Below are positions 52,056-59,518 of a stretch of 64,000 nucleotides of DNA, in pieces. Position numbers and translations under genes: made by a program. Each line of letters begins with the position of its first letter. The first letter of the stretch is position 1. The DNA is from Helicobacter pylori NCTC 11637 = CCUG 17874 = ATCC 43504 = JCM 12093 (GTDB lineage Bacteria; Campylobacterota; Campylobacteria; Campylobacterales; Helicobacteraceae), in NCBI RefSeq assembly GCF_900478295.1, contig NZ_LS483488.1, forward strand, positions 1,178,001-1,242,000, read 5' to 3'. Below the pieces are notes generated by a model. That model saw only the letters and a program-made list of their open reading frames with translations, had not been told where the DNA came from and ran no database searches.

Positions 52056-52127
52056 GTTTTACTTTACTTTTACATAGGCTATTAACAATGTTAAATCAAA
52101 TAACTTCGTTTTTCTTTAAAAACTTGC

Positions 52128-52133
52128 TACAAT
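52128..52133 (+). promoter_or_regulatory. extended -10 box pointing away from 23S
   Basis: TTGCTACAATCG on the plus strand. RNA from here would run into two tandem hairpins (AAAAGC/GCTTTT) and could be a small RNA. Confidence 0.35.
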
Positions 52134-52227
52134 CGCTCTGTTAAACCCTTTAAAGAAGACTAAAAATGCTTGATCCCTAATCTTTTTTAAGTGCCAAGTT
52201 TAATCAGTCAATGAGCTTTTTATTTTT

Positions 52228-52310
52228 AAAAGCTTTTTGGCTTTTATGACTTGTTTAAACTTGTTTAAAAGCTTTTTGGCTTTTAGAACTTGTTTGAGTG
52301 GTTTCAAATT
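52228..52310 (+). repeat. two direct copies of a hairpin-forming repeat
   Basis: TTTAAAAGCTTTTTGGCTTTT followed by (TG/GA)ACTTGTTT occurs twice, about 47 bases apart. Each copy folds as AAAAGC/GCTTTT and looks like a terminator. Confidence 0.55.
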
Positions 52311-52516
52311 AAAGAACTTTTTAAAGCTTGTCTTTAAAAACGAAATGTAATTATAGACATGCAATGCTTAAAGTTTGCTTAAAGTTTTGAGAATTTTGGA
52401 AGAAAATTTAGAGTTTGAAAGGAATTTTAAAGTTTGAAAGGAATGGATAAGCGTTATTGGAAATGATGGGGGAGCGATTGGAATGGGGGGCTAAAAAATA
52501 AAGCTTTAAAGATTAA

Positions 52517-52595
52517 ACGCATCATTAAAATAAGATAAAAACGCATCATTAAAAAACAAAACGCATCATTAAAAAATAAATACGCACCATTAACC
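52517..52595 (+). repeat. four iteron-like direct repeats
   Basis: ACGCATCATTAAAA begins at 52517, 52541 and 52561, with a variant ACGCACCATTAA at 52582. Spacing is 20-24 bases, about two helical turns, which would place bound protein on one face of the DNA. No coding role seen. Confidence 0.65.
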
Positions 52596-52672
52596 ATTGA
52601 TTGAATACCACTAGATACAATGCTCCATGTCATCTTTTTTTCAAAAAGGGGTAGAAATGGCATTCAACCATT

Positions 52673-52743
52673 CAAGCAATCAAGCAATCAAGCAATCAAG
52701 CAATCAAGCAATCAAGCAATCAAGCAATCAAGCAATCAAGCAA
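52673..52743 (+). repeat. 8-bp tandem repeat, (CAAGCAAT)8.9
   Basis: Eight perfect units plus seven bases of a ninth. Both plus-strand frames through it stay open (repeating SNQAIKQS), including a small frame from ATG 52657 (75 aa with a hydrophobic tail) that has a weak GGGG ribosome site. The unit length is not a multiple of three, so copy change shifts any frame and also changes the distance from upstream DNA to the gmrSD-like gene. Confidence 0.9.
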
Positions 52744-52938
52744 CGCTACCCTATTATTATAACTTTTACCAAAACCGATTTAAAAATCCCCTACTCTTTA
52801 TTATTCCCCCTATTATTAACCCTTTTATTCCCTCTCTCATTAATCCGTGCCACAATTTTTTTAAACCATTTGATTCCATAAGCCCCATTTTTAAATCAGT
52901 GGGGCTTACAGAGTTAAATTCAATACAAGGAGAAGACG

Positions 52939-54672
52939 ATGGCAAAAGTAGAAGTAGAGTTAAAAAAACTCCATCAAATTTTAGTGGATGCTGAATATTT
53001 TTATCAAGTTCCCGATTACCAACGCCCTTACGTGTGGGATAAGGATCATTTAGGGGCTTTGATTGATGATCTGGTGGGCAGCTACACAAACAATAAAGAA
53101 GATGAGTATTTTTGCGGCTCTATTGTGATCGCTGAAAATCCAAAAGATAAAAGATGGGATGTTGTGGATGGCCAACAGCGGTTAACGAGTTTTATCATTC
53201 TGGCTTGCACGATTTTAAGGCTTTATAAAGATAGTCTTGAGCAAAAATCTAAAGCTTTTATTGAAGATAGTATTTATGACAGATACGATAAAGAAAAAGA
53301 GCGTCTGAAATTCTTAACCGCTCAAAATTACAATAGTATTTTTGAAAACACGGTGTTAAACCATTTGGAGTTTGAAGACAACATTAAAAAGAGCGAGTTG
53401 AATAAGAAATTTGAAGAAAACACTTATTTGCGTAACGCTTATTATTTCAAGGAGCTATTGAATGAGAGTGTGGAAAATGGTTCAATAAGCGATATTGATG
53501 ATTTTGTCAAGTGGTTTTATGAACACATTGTTTTGACCAGGATCATTTGTTTTGAGCAAGACAGCGCGATGCAAATCTTTCAAGTGTTAAACGACAGAGG
53601 CCAACCCTTAAGCCCTATTGATATTTTAAAATCCAGTTTAATGCAAGAAATCAAACAAGATAGCGAAAAGCGTAAGGATTTTATAACCACTTGGGATAAA
53701 TTGGTTGAAGCTTGCAAGAGCGTTGAGGGCGTGGATATTGATTTGGAAGACTTTTTTAACATGTATTTGGAATACGCTGATCCTAGCGCTTCTAAAAAGA
53801 GGGCCGATAAGGGATTAAAAAAGGTATTCAAAGACAGCAAAAAAGACGCTTGCGAGTTCATTTATGATGTGAGTACTTTTATGAAATCTTATACCGATTT
53901 GTTAAAAAAACCAGACCGATATATTTATTTATTAAGATACCTTCCCTCCAGATTTTGGGCTAGTATTTTAACGACCGCCCTTCATGTCAAATATCCTGAT
54001 TTTGACGCTTTGAAAAAGCTTTTGGTGTCTTATTACTATCAAACTTGGATTGCAGGAGGCACGATCACGCGCATCAAGCAAACGAGCATCAACATTATCA
54101 AAAATGTTAAAAGCAATAAAGACATTGAAACCATCAAAGAGCTTATATTGAATAACATAGAATCTTATAACACCTTTAACCAATACCACTATAACTTATG
54201 GGAGAGCTCTTCTGTTTATCCTAGCAAATGGGTGCGTCCTGTCTTAGCCTTAGCTAACTATTTCATGGCAGATGAAGAGAAACCCCATTTTATCGTTATG
54301 GATGCCGAAACCCAAGTGGAGCATATTTTGCCACAAAAGCTCAAAAGAGGCAGTCAATGGAACGCGGATTTTGACAAAGAAAAAAGAGAAGAATGGGTAA
54401 ATAATATCGCGAATTTAACCCTTTTAAAGCGTAAAAAGAACGCGCAAGCTTTAAACGGGGATTTTGATGAAAAAAGAAAAATTTATGGAGGCAAAGACAC
54501 GAGCAAAGTGATTAGCTGTTATGACATCACTAAAGAATTGTATAGCAATTATAGGAAGTGGAATGAGAAGTCCCTCCAAGAGCGATACAAATCTTTGTAT
54601 AACACTATCACGCCTGTTTTACACATAGAGGGGCAAGAAGATGATTTTGAAGATGATTTTGATCTAGAATGA
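52939..54672 (+). CDS. GmrSD/SspE-like DUF262-DUF1524 protein, probable defence nuclease
   Basis: 577 aa. N-terminal DUF262: PDYQRPYVWDKDHLGALIDD near residue 26 and VVDGQQRLTSFIILA near residue 74; the DGQQR motif is the nucleotide-handling site in GmrS/SspE proteins. C-terminal DUF1524, an HNH nuclease: QVEHILPQKL near residue 458 supplies the histidine, followed by NIANLTLLKRKKN. Fusions like this cut modified phage DNA (type IV restriction, GmrSD) or nick DNA in phosphorothioation defence (SspE). Which modification it senses is unknown. Good ribosome site AAGGAG; 41 bases to the next gene. Not the same gene as the broken DUF262 gene at the left edge. Confidence 0.85.
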   Translation: MAKVEVELKKLHQILVDAEYFYQVPDYQRPYVWDKDHLGALIDDLVGSYTNNKEDEYFCGSIVIAENPKDKRWDVVDGQQRLTSFIILACTILRLYKDSLEQKSKAFIEDSIYDRYDKEKERLKFLTAQNYNSIFENTVLNHLEFEDNIKKSELNKKFEENTYLRNAYYFKELLNESVENGSISDIDDFVKWFYEHIVLTRIICFEQDSAMQIFQVLNDRGQPLSPIDILKSSLMQEIKQDSEKRKDFITTWDKLVEACKSVEGVDIDLEDFFNMYLEYADPSASKKRADKGLKKVFKDSKKDACEFIYDVSTFMKSYTDLLKKPDRYIYLLRYLPSRFWASILTTALHVKYPDFDALKKLLVSYYYQTWIAGGTITRIKQTSINIIKNVKSNKDIETIKELILNNIESYNTFNQYHYNLWESSSVYPSKWVRPVLALANYFMADEEKPHFIVMDAETQVEHILPQKLKRGSQWNADFDKEKREEWVNNIANLTLLKRKKNAQALNGDFDEKRKIYGGKDTSKVISCYDITKELYSNYRKWNEKSLQERYKSLYNTITPVLHIEGQEDDFEDDFDLE

Positions 54673-54712
54673 TTAAAGATTGCCAAGCATCAAAACAACA
54701 AAGAAGTGATCA

Positions 54713-55966
54713 ATGCCTAAAAAAGAGCTATTAAAGATGTCAAAGAAAAGGATTTTTAAAGACTTCTTAAAAGAAGCCAAACAGCACCGCCCCATTGTTT
54801 TCTATACAGACAATGATTGTGATGGCATGTTGGCTGGCAGCGTTTTAATGTCTATGTGTTACAGATTGGGTATTAAAGATTTCTTTTTCTTTAGCCCCTT
54901 AAGGAATGCGCATGGCTATGGTTTCACTGATTTAGCTATAAATGATTTATTGTCCAAACCTTGCATCTTTAACCCTAAAACCAACCAATTAGTCCGCCTA
55001 GATTGCATTAAAAACCAATTTCAAAAAGACCCCTTATTGTTTAGCGCTGATTTGGGGGCGGATTTGGCCGCTGATACACAATTGCAAGAAATCTTATTAG
55101 AGCGTTTTGAACAATGCATCATCACAGACCACCATAAGAGTTTTGAAATTGATTTGATTGATGGAAATAAAATCGCTTACATTAACCTGAATGATGAAAA
55201 AGACGCTAACTATTATAGCGGGGCTTTCACAAGCGCTTTAGTGTTTAGTCAAATCTTTCAAACGCAAACCACTCCTTTAGAAGAAGAATTGATCGCTATC
55301 ACGCTTTTAAGCGATCGCATTGATTTGGATCATGGGGATAATTTGGATATGGTTTTGAATTTAGCACCAGTTAAACATGAGCGCATTCAATGCTTTTTCA
55401 AAGATAAAGATCTTTCTTTAGCCCAAGACGATTTAGATGGAATTTCTAACTTATACGGCTTTAATTGCATCAATTATATCAACGCTTTAAGCCGTTTGAG
55501 TGGGGCTAGAGAGTTTAAGGGTTGTTATAATAGCTATTTGCACTATCTGGTTTTAAAGCATTTCAATCCCATAAGCGATCCGTGCTTAAGCGTCTTTAAT
55601 GTTAAGGAATTCAAAAGATACAACGACATTAAAAAGAAAATGGTGAAAGAAAGCGAAGAAAACGCTCAAATTTTTCCTTGCAACAAAATATTAGTGGCTC
55701 TTTTAGATGAAAGCTGTTCTATTAAAGTAGGTGTTAGCGGTTTAGTGGCTAATAACTTTTTAAAAAAATACCCTTCCAATCGCTCCCTTTGTATCTATAG
55801 AGACAATAAAGACGGGTATAGTGGTAGCGCTAGAGGTGGTGGGAATTTTTTAAGCCAGATTAAAACCATTCCTTTAATACAAGCTGGCGGGCATGAGGAA
55901 GCTTTTGGGTTGAGCTTTGCAAAAGAGGATTTTGAAAAAGTGATAAAAAGCTTACAAGCCTTATAA
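54713..55966 (+). CDS. DHH-family phosphoesterase (RecJ-like)
   Basis: 417 aa. Motif I FYTDNDCDGMLAGSVLMS near residue 31, LFSADLGADLAADT near residue 110, the DHH motif CIITDHHKSFE near residue 138, and a DHHA1-type end with GGGNFLSQI and IQAGGHEEAFGLSF (about residues 375-405). DHH enzymes are Mn-dependent phosphodiesterases acting on single-stranded DNA, short oligonucleotides or cyclic dinucleotides; substrate here cannot be assigned, and it is distinct from housekeeping RecJ. Sits 41 bases after the GmrSD-like gene, so probably one operon. A start at the ATG 54737 is possible. Confidence 0.8.
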   Translation: MPKKELLKMSKKRIFKDFLKEAKQHRPIVFYTDNDCDGMLAGSVLMSMCYRLGIKDFFFFSPLRNAHGYGFTDLAINDLLSKPCIFNPKTNQLVRLDCIKNQFQKDPLLFSADLGADLAADTQLQEILLERFEQCIITDHHKSFEIDLIDGNKIAYINLNDEKDANYYSGAFTSALVFSQIFQTQTTPLEEELIAITLLSDRIDLDHGDNLDMVLNLAPVKHERIQCFFKDKDLSLAQDDLDGISNLYGFNCINYINALSRLSGAREFKGCYNSYLHYLVLKHFNPISDPCLSVFNVKEFKRYNDIKKKMVKESEENAQIFPCNKILVALLDESCSIKVGVSGLVANNFLKKYPSNRSLCIYRDNKDGYSGSARGGGNFLSQIKTIPLIQAGGHEEAFGLSFAKEDFEKVIKSLQAL

Positions 55967-56007
55967 GGTCAAATAACGCTAATGAATAATTTTAAAAAGG
56001 ACTTGAC

Positions 56008-57868
56008 ATGTTATTGGATTATGATTTTTTATTGTTATTGAATGATGAGAGCGGGAATCCAACCAGATACTACTATTTGTTACAAGATTTTGAAAAGGAT
56101 TTTGTGGCTAGTAAAGTGGCTCAAAATGGAGCGAAGCGATTCGTTAAGGAGATCATTGGGAGGGAGAAAGTCTCTAAAACTAAAAACAGCACCATTGCAG
56201 TTTCTAACACAAAGGCTTCTGCTGTTAAGAACGAAACGATTGGAAGCAGCGATCTTAAAAAGGCGTGTGAGAAAATCAAAAGCGGGCTACCCTTTGGGAT
56301 CATCTCAGCCTTTAAACCCTTTAAAGACGCTTTTTATAGGGATTTCAATCATAATGAGCAAAAATTACTGATAGGGGTGGCTAAAAGCGGTTGCATTCAA
56401 TCTAGCACTGATAAAGCGGCTCAATTAAAAGCGCGCTTACTCTATTGGCAGGACAAATCCGTTAAAGTGGATTGGGATAAACCCATTTTGATTAAGGACT
56501 TCTTTAAAGGCAATGATTACCTTTATAGGAGGCTTTGTTTTTTATTGGGGAAGCATTTTATGGATAGATTTTTAAAAAATAACGCTAAGGCGAGCGTGAA
56601 AGACTTTATGTCTAGTAAGGAGTTTGTCGCTAAATACCGATACACTCCCAAGCAGAATACAGAAAAAGCAAAAAAGTTACAATCGTATTTAGAGAATAAG
56701 CACGATTTTATAGGGTTTGTTCAAACGCTTAACTCTCTAAAAGACAACCCGCAAGATCCTTTTTTACCCAATGAAGAAACGAGCTTTTTGGTGTTTTCTA
56801 ATGAACCTACTATCGTATTTAATTTAAGGGACTATTTATTAGTGCTAGCGCAAATCTTTAACCAGCAAGCGATCTGTTATTGTGAAAGCAAATGCCCTAT
56901 AGAATTAATCAACGCTTCACCGGGTAAGGACTTTAACAAGACACAAGACAGCTTTTCAGACATCAAATTCTCAACACCCAATCAATTAGAACAATCCCTC
57001 AACGCTCTTAAAAACAAGCTAAGCGCATTCTTTTCAAAACACCCTGATAAACATAACGGCATGGAGTTTAATGAAATAGCTAAAACTCAAATAGAAGCGC
57101 TTTATATGCCGCAATCTAGCGATGGTTTTGATGATTTTCGCGAGCATCTTGAAGATAGCATTAAAAAGTTTTATCAGAGCGAAAAAAAATCGTTATGGTT
57201 TTCCTAAAATCTTTGATGTTGCAGACATAGAACAAGAAGAGAGGGAAGTCATTGAATGGCGAGAAAAAAAGAGAGCGTCAAAACAAAGCTATAAACAAAA
57301 CCTTCAAATCAACAAAATCGCTAACGATTTAAAGCGTGATAAGGTAGTGGATAAAAGAACGATTTTAAGCGTGATAGACGCTGATATAGAGCGTGGTTTT
57401 ATCCCGCCTAAAGATTTGTTAAAGCAATTAGAAAAAATCAGTGCTTCTCTTTCTAAGGACATCGTAATAGCGATAAAGCAAGTAGAAAAATTAGAGCTTA
57501 ACTATGCGCTAATAGACAATATCCAACACAACACGCTTGATGACACGCTTAATTTTACCTTTATTATTGGGGATTCTTTGAGCGTTCAGTCGCTTTATGT
57601 TACCTTTCATCTTGTGATTGACATGGATAGACCCATGAGCGAGCAGTCCCTCAACCATATTGGGGAATTGGGGAATTTTGAATCTAGAGAGCGAGCGTTA
57701 GAGTGGGTGCGACTAGCAGAATCTAAACTGATCATTGAAACGCCCAGAGAAGCGCTAAAAAATGCGGAATTATCGCAAATTGAAGAAATATTAACCGGCT
57801 GTATTTTTAATGGCGCTTACCGCCTTCAAAACGATCTTAAGGGCAATAGACATGGAAATTTTAAATAA
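56008..57868 (+). pseudogene. plasticity-zone family protein, copy D, split at an A8 tract
   Basis: Two overlapping frames, 56008-57207 (399 aa) and the frame open to 57868, join if the A8 run at 57181-57188 had seven A: the junction would then read SEKNRYGFPKIFDV and the protein ~620 aa. The downstream piece has no ribosome site of its own. Residues ~95-310 hold the family core, FGIISAFKPF, NEETSFLVFS and LAQIFNQQAICYCE (compare ISGYR, SFI and NQDSI in copy A). The C-terminal part, SLSKDIVIAIKQVEKLELNY and NAELSQIEEILTGCIFNGAY, aligns with copy A (12 of 20 identical in the last block). Function unknown. Follows the DHH gene by 41 bases with AAGGAC. Confidence 0.75.
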
Positions 57869-57983
57869 AATTCACACCCCAACAAGGAGGAACAAGCCAT
57901 GCCAAAAAGATAAAAACATTAAAAAAACATTGAACGGACGATTATAGCGGATTTTAAAACAAATTTTTATCAAGGAGTATTTT
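57869..57983 (+). promoter_or_regulatory. spacer with a strong ribosome site and a four-codon ORF
   Basis: AAGGAGG (57884-57890) is the best Shine-Dalgarno sequence in the window, yet it leads only to ATG-CCA-AAA-AGA-TAA (57899-57913). It may be a leader mini-ORF, or the relic of a gene lost in the following A-rich stretch. A second site, AAGGAG, then serves the 299-aa gene. Confidence 0.4.
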
Positions 57984-58883
57984 ATGGGTTTTCAAAACGA
58001 AAATAAGTTAGAGTTAGGCGCGTCAGTCAAAGCCACGATCAATAACAAAGTGGTGGAGGCTAAAGTCATTAATATTGGGTTTAATCGTGTAACCTTAAGG
58101 AGCCAAAAAGGCAACGAAGCCACTTACGCTTTCAATAGCGAAAAATTCTTAAAATGGTTTAAGAAAGTGCCTTTGAATGAAGTTGCGAATAATCACGCTG
58201 AAACAAGCGGTGATGATTTGTTGAAAAATGTTAAAATCGTTACGAGCGGTGCGAGTGTCAAGGATAGGACTTCTACTCCTAAAGAGAAAGAGGATAGGTT
58301 TAAACTCGCTTTTGGATTTAAGACTACGGATGATAAGACTAGCTTTGAGATTATTGCGGAGGATTATACTTTAAGCGAGAGAAAAAGTAGGCTCGGTGCG
58401 TTATTATCTCCTATGTTTTTTGAGGGTAGTGGTAATCAAGCAACCGCTATCATTCTTACCGCTCTCCATTATGCGAAAGGTTTAAATAAACATAGCGATG
58501 CGGAGTGGCGTGCTATGATTGATAACCGAGATGAGAAAAAATGCGAGATTGAGACACTAGACCACTTGGATAGAGTTGGAACGACTTTATTCTGTGGTGT
58601 GATTAAAGAGTATGCGGAGGGTAATAAGGAGTTTGAAAAAGAACTTAACGACTTTTCCCCTGATGGTTTTTGGGCTATGACTTTACCTAAAAACAAAAAT
58701 GAGACGTTGTTTGTGGCTCAATTGCTTTGCGATGGCGGTATCAATAAATACGGCTTAAGCTGTGCGGGTCTTACTGAAAATTTATTAAAAGACATTTTTA
58801 ATAATATTGGACTAGCAACTGCTAAAGAGGTTGATGAGCATTTAGCGAATATGGATAAAGAGGAGGCGGAGTTAAAAGAATAA
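57984..58883 (+). CDS. 299-aa protein of unknown function
   Basis: Not recognised. No signal peptide or membrane helix. Residues ~8-50 are strand-rich and basic (LGASVKATINNKVVEAKVIN), like a small beta-barrel nucleic-acid-binding module. The middle (FKLAFGFKTTDDKTSFEIIA) and helical C-terminus carry no known motif; the end is acidic (MDKEEAELKE). Two cysteine-containing turns are present. Strong ribosome site AAGGAG. It follows copy D and closes the cluster before a terminator, so it may belong with the defence-like genes (inference). Confidence 0.7.
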   Translation: MGFQNENKLELGASVKATINNKVVEAKVINIGFNRVTLRSQKGNEATYAFNSEKFLKWFKKVPLNEVANNHAETSGDDLLKNVKIVTSGASVKDRTSTPKEKEDRFKLAFGFKTTDDKTSFEIIAEDYTLSERKSRLGALLSPMFFEGSGNQATAIILTALHYAKGLNKHSDAEWRAMIDNRDEKKCEIETLDHLDRVGTTLFCGVIKEYAEGNKEFEKELNDFSPDGFWAMTLPKNKNETLFVAQLLCDGGINKYGLSCAGLTENLLKDIFNNIGLATAKEVDEHLANMDKEEAELKE

Positions 58884-58919
58884 ACCCCCCCCATTGGGGT
58901 GGCTCTTCTTTTTTTTTAT
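58884..58919 (+). terminator. terminator after the 299-aa gene
   Basis: C8-ATT-GGGG-TGG stem-loop directly after the TAA, then a CTTCTT and T9 run. A clear rho-independent shape. Confidence 0.7.
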
Positions 58920-59001
58920 CTTTTCTTTTCTCTCTTTTATTTTTCTTTTTTCATTCCCTCCCTAATCTGTCCATTTAATTTTGTTTAAAATATATTATGT
59001 G

Positions 59002-59007
59002 TATAAT
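59002..59007 (+). promoter_or_regulatory. extended -10 promoter for hicBA
   Basis: TGTGTATAATC, TATAAT at 59002-59007, 28 bases before the hicB ATG. It sits within the longest open frame, supporting the later start. Confidence 0.6.
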
Positions 59008-59035
59008 CATAAGAAATTTAATCAAAGGTAGTGCC

Positions 59036-59254
59036 ATGCTTATAAACGCTGTCATAGAAAAAGATGAGAATGGGTATTTTGCTTTTGTCCCCTTTCTAAA
59101 AGGCTGTGTATCACAAGGGAAAAGTTATGAAGAAGCCCTAAGAAACATTAAAGAAGCCATAGAGCTTTATTTGGGAGATTTAGAAGCCGATGAGTTAGCT
59201 TTTCTTTCTAAGAAAAATTCTGTAATAGCACCCATTGAGATAGCTTTTGCCTGA
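59036..59254 (+). CDS. hicB: HicB-family antitoxin
   Basis: 72 aa from the ATG at 59036; an ATG at 58997 lies upstream of the promoter and is rejected. HicB fold pattern: INAVIEKDENGYFAFVPFLK, GCVSQGKSYEEALRNIKEAI and ELYLGD. It would bind and block the HicA RNase. No DNA-binding C-terminal domain is present, so autoregulation may rely on the complex. Overlaps hicA by 8 bases. Confidence 0.8.
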   Translation: MLINAVIEKDENGYFAFVPFLKGCVSQGKSYEEALRNIKEAIELYLGDLEADELAFLSKKNSVIAPIEIAFA

Positions 59255-59441
59255 ATTGCCACGACTCACAGCTAAAGAAGCAGAGAAGCTATTATTGCAG
59301 AATGGATTTGTTTTCTCTAGGCAAAAAGGCAACCATAGAATTTATGTGAAAGATAAGATCAGGCAGGTTTTGCCTTTTCATTCTGGCGAAATCTTGCACC
59401 CTAAAATAGTGAAAGAAATCATGGAAAATATCCTTAAATGA
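59247..59441 (+). CDS. hicA: HicA-family mRNA interferase toxin
   Basis: 64 aa, dsRBD-like HicA/YcfA fold. LTAKEAEKLLLQNGFVFSRQ and the catalytic histidine in KGNHRIYVKD (about residue 30) are typical, as is the LHPKIVKEIMENILK end. Start is TTG at 59247 inside hicB, so translation is coupled and low. Gene order is antitoxin-toxin, the reverse of the E. coli pair. It cleaves mRNA when free of HicB. Confidence 0.8.
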   Translation: MPELPRLTAKEAEKLLLQNGFVFSRQKGNHRIYVKDKIRQVLPFHSGEILHPKIVKEIMENILK

Positions 59442-59518
59442 AATCTAAAGAAGTCTTAAAGATCTTAAACAATATAAAAACCCAACAAAAAGCGTTTTTA
59501 GTGGGTTTTTGCTTTTAA
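59438..59518 (+). CDS. possible 26-codon ORF overlapping hicA stop
   Basis: ATGA overlap with hicA gives MKSKEVLKILNNIKTQQKAF and six more residues to a TAA. The first eleven residues resemble the start of a helix-turn-helix protein, so this may be the stub of a lost gene. It contains the terminator hairpin, which argues against a functional peptide. Confidence 0.2.
   Translation: MKSKEVLKILNNIKTQQKAFLVGFCF
59476..59510. terminator. bidirectional terminator between hicA and speA
   Basis: AAAAACCCA pairs with TGGGTTTTT, enclosing AAAAAGCGTTTTT. A and T runs on both sides suit both converging genes. Confidence 0.75.

Noticed and set aside
52673-52743. Short regular repeats considered as a CRISPR array
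   Set aside because: Units are 8 bases with no spacers between them and no cas genes nearby; this is a simple tandem repeat.
52620-52994. 124-codon frame through the 8-bp repeat
   Set aside because: It overlaps the gmrSD-like start out of frame and has no ribosome site; kept only as a remark under the repeat.
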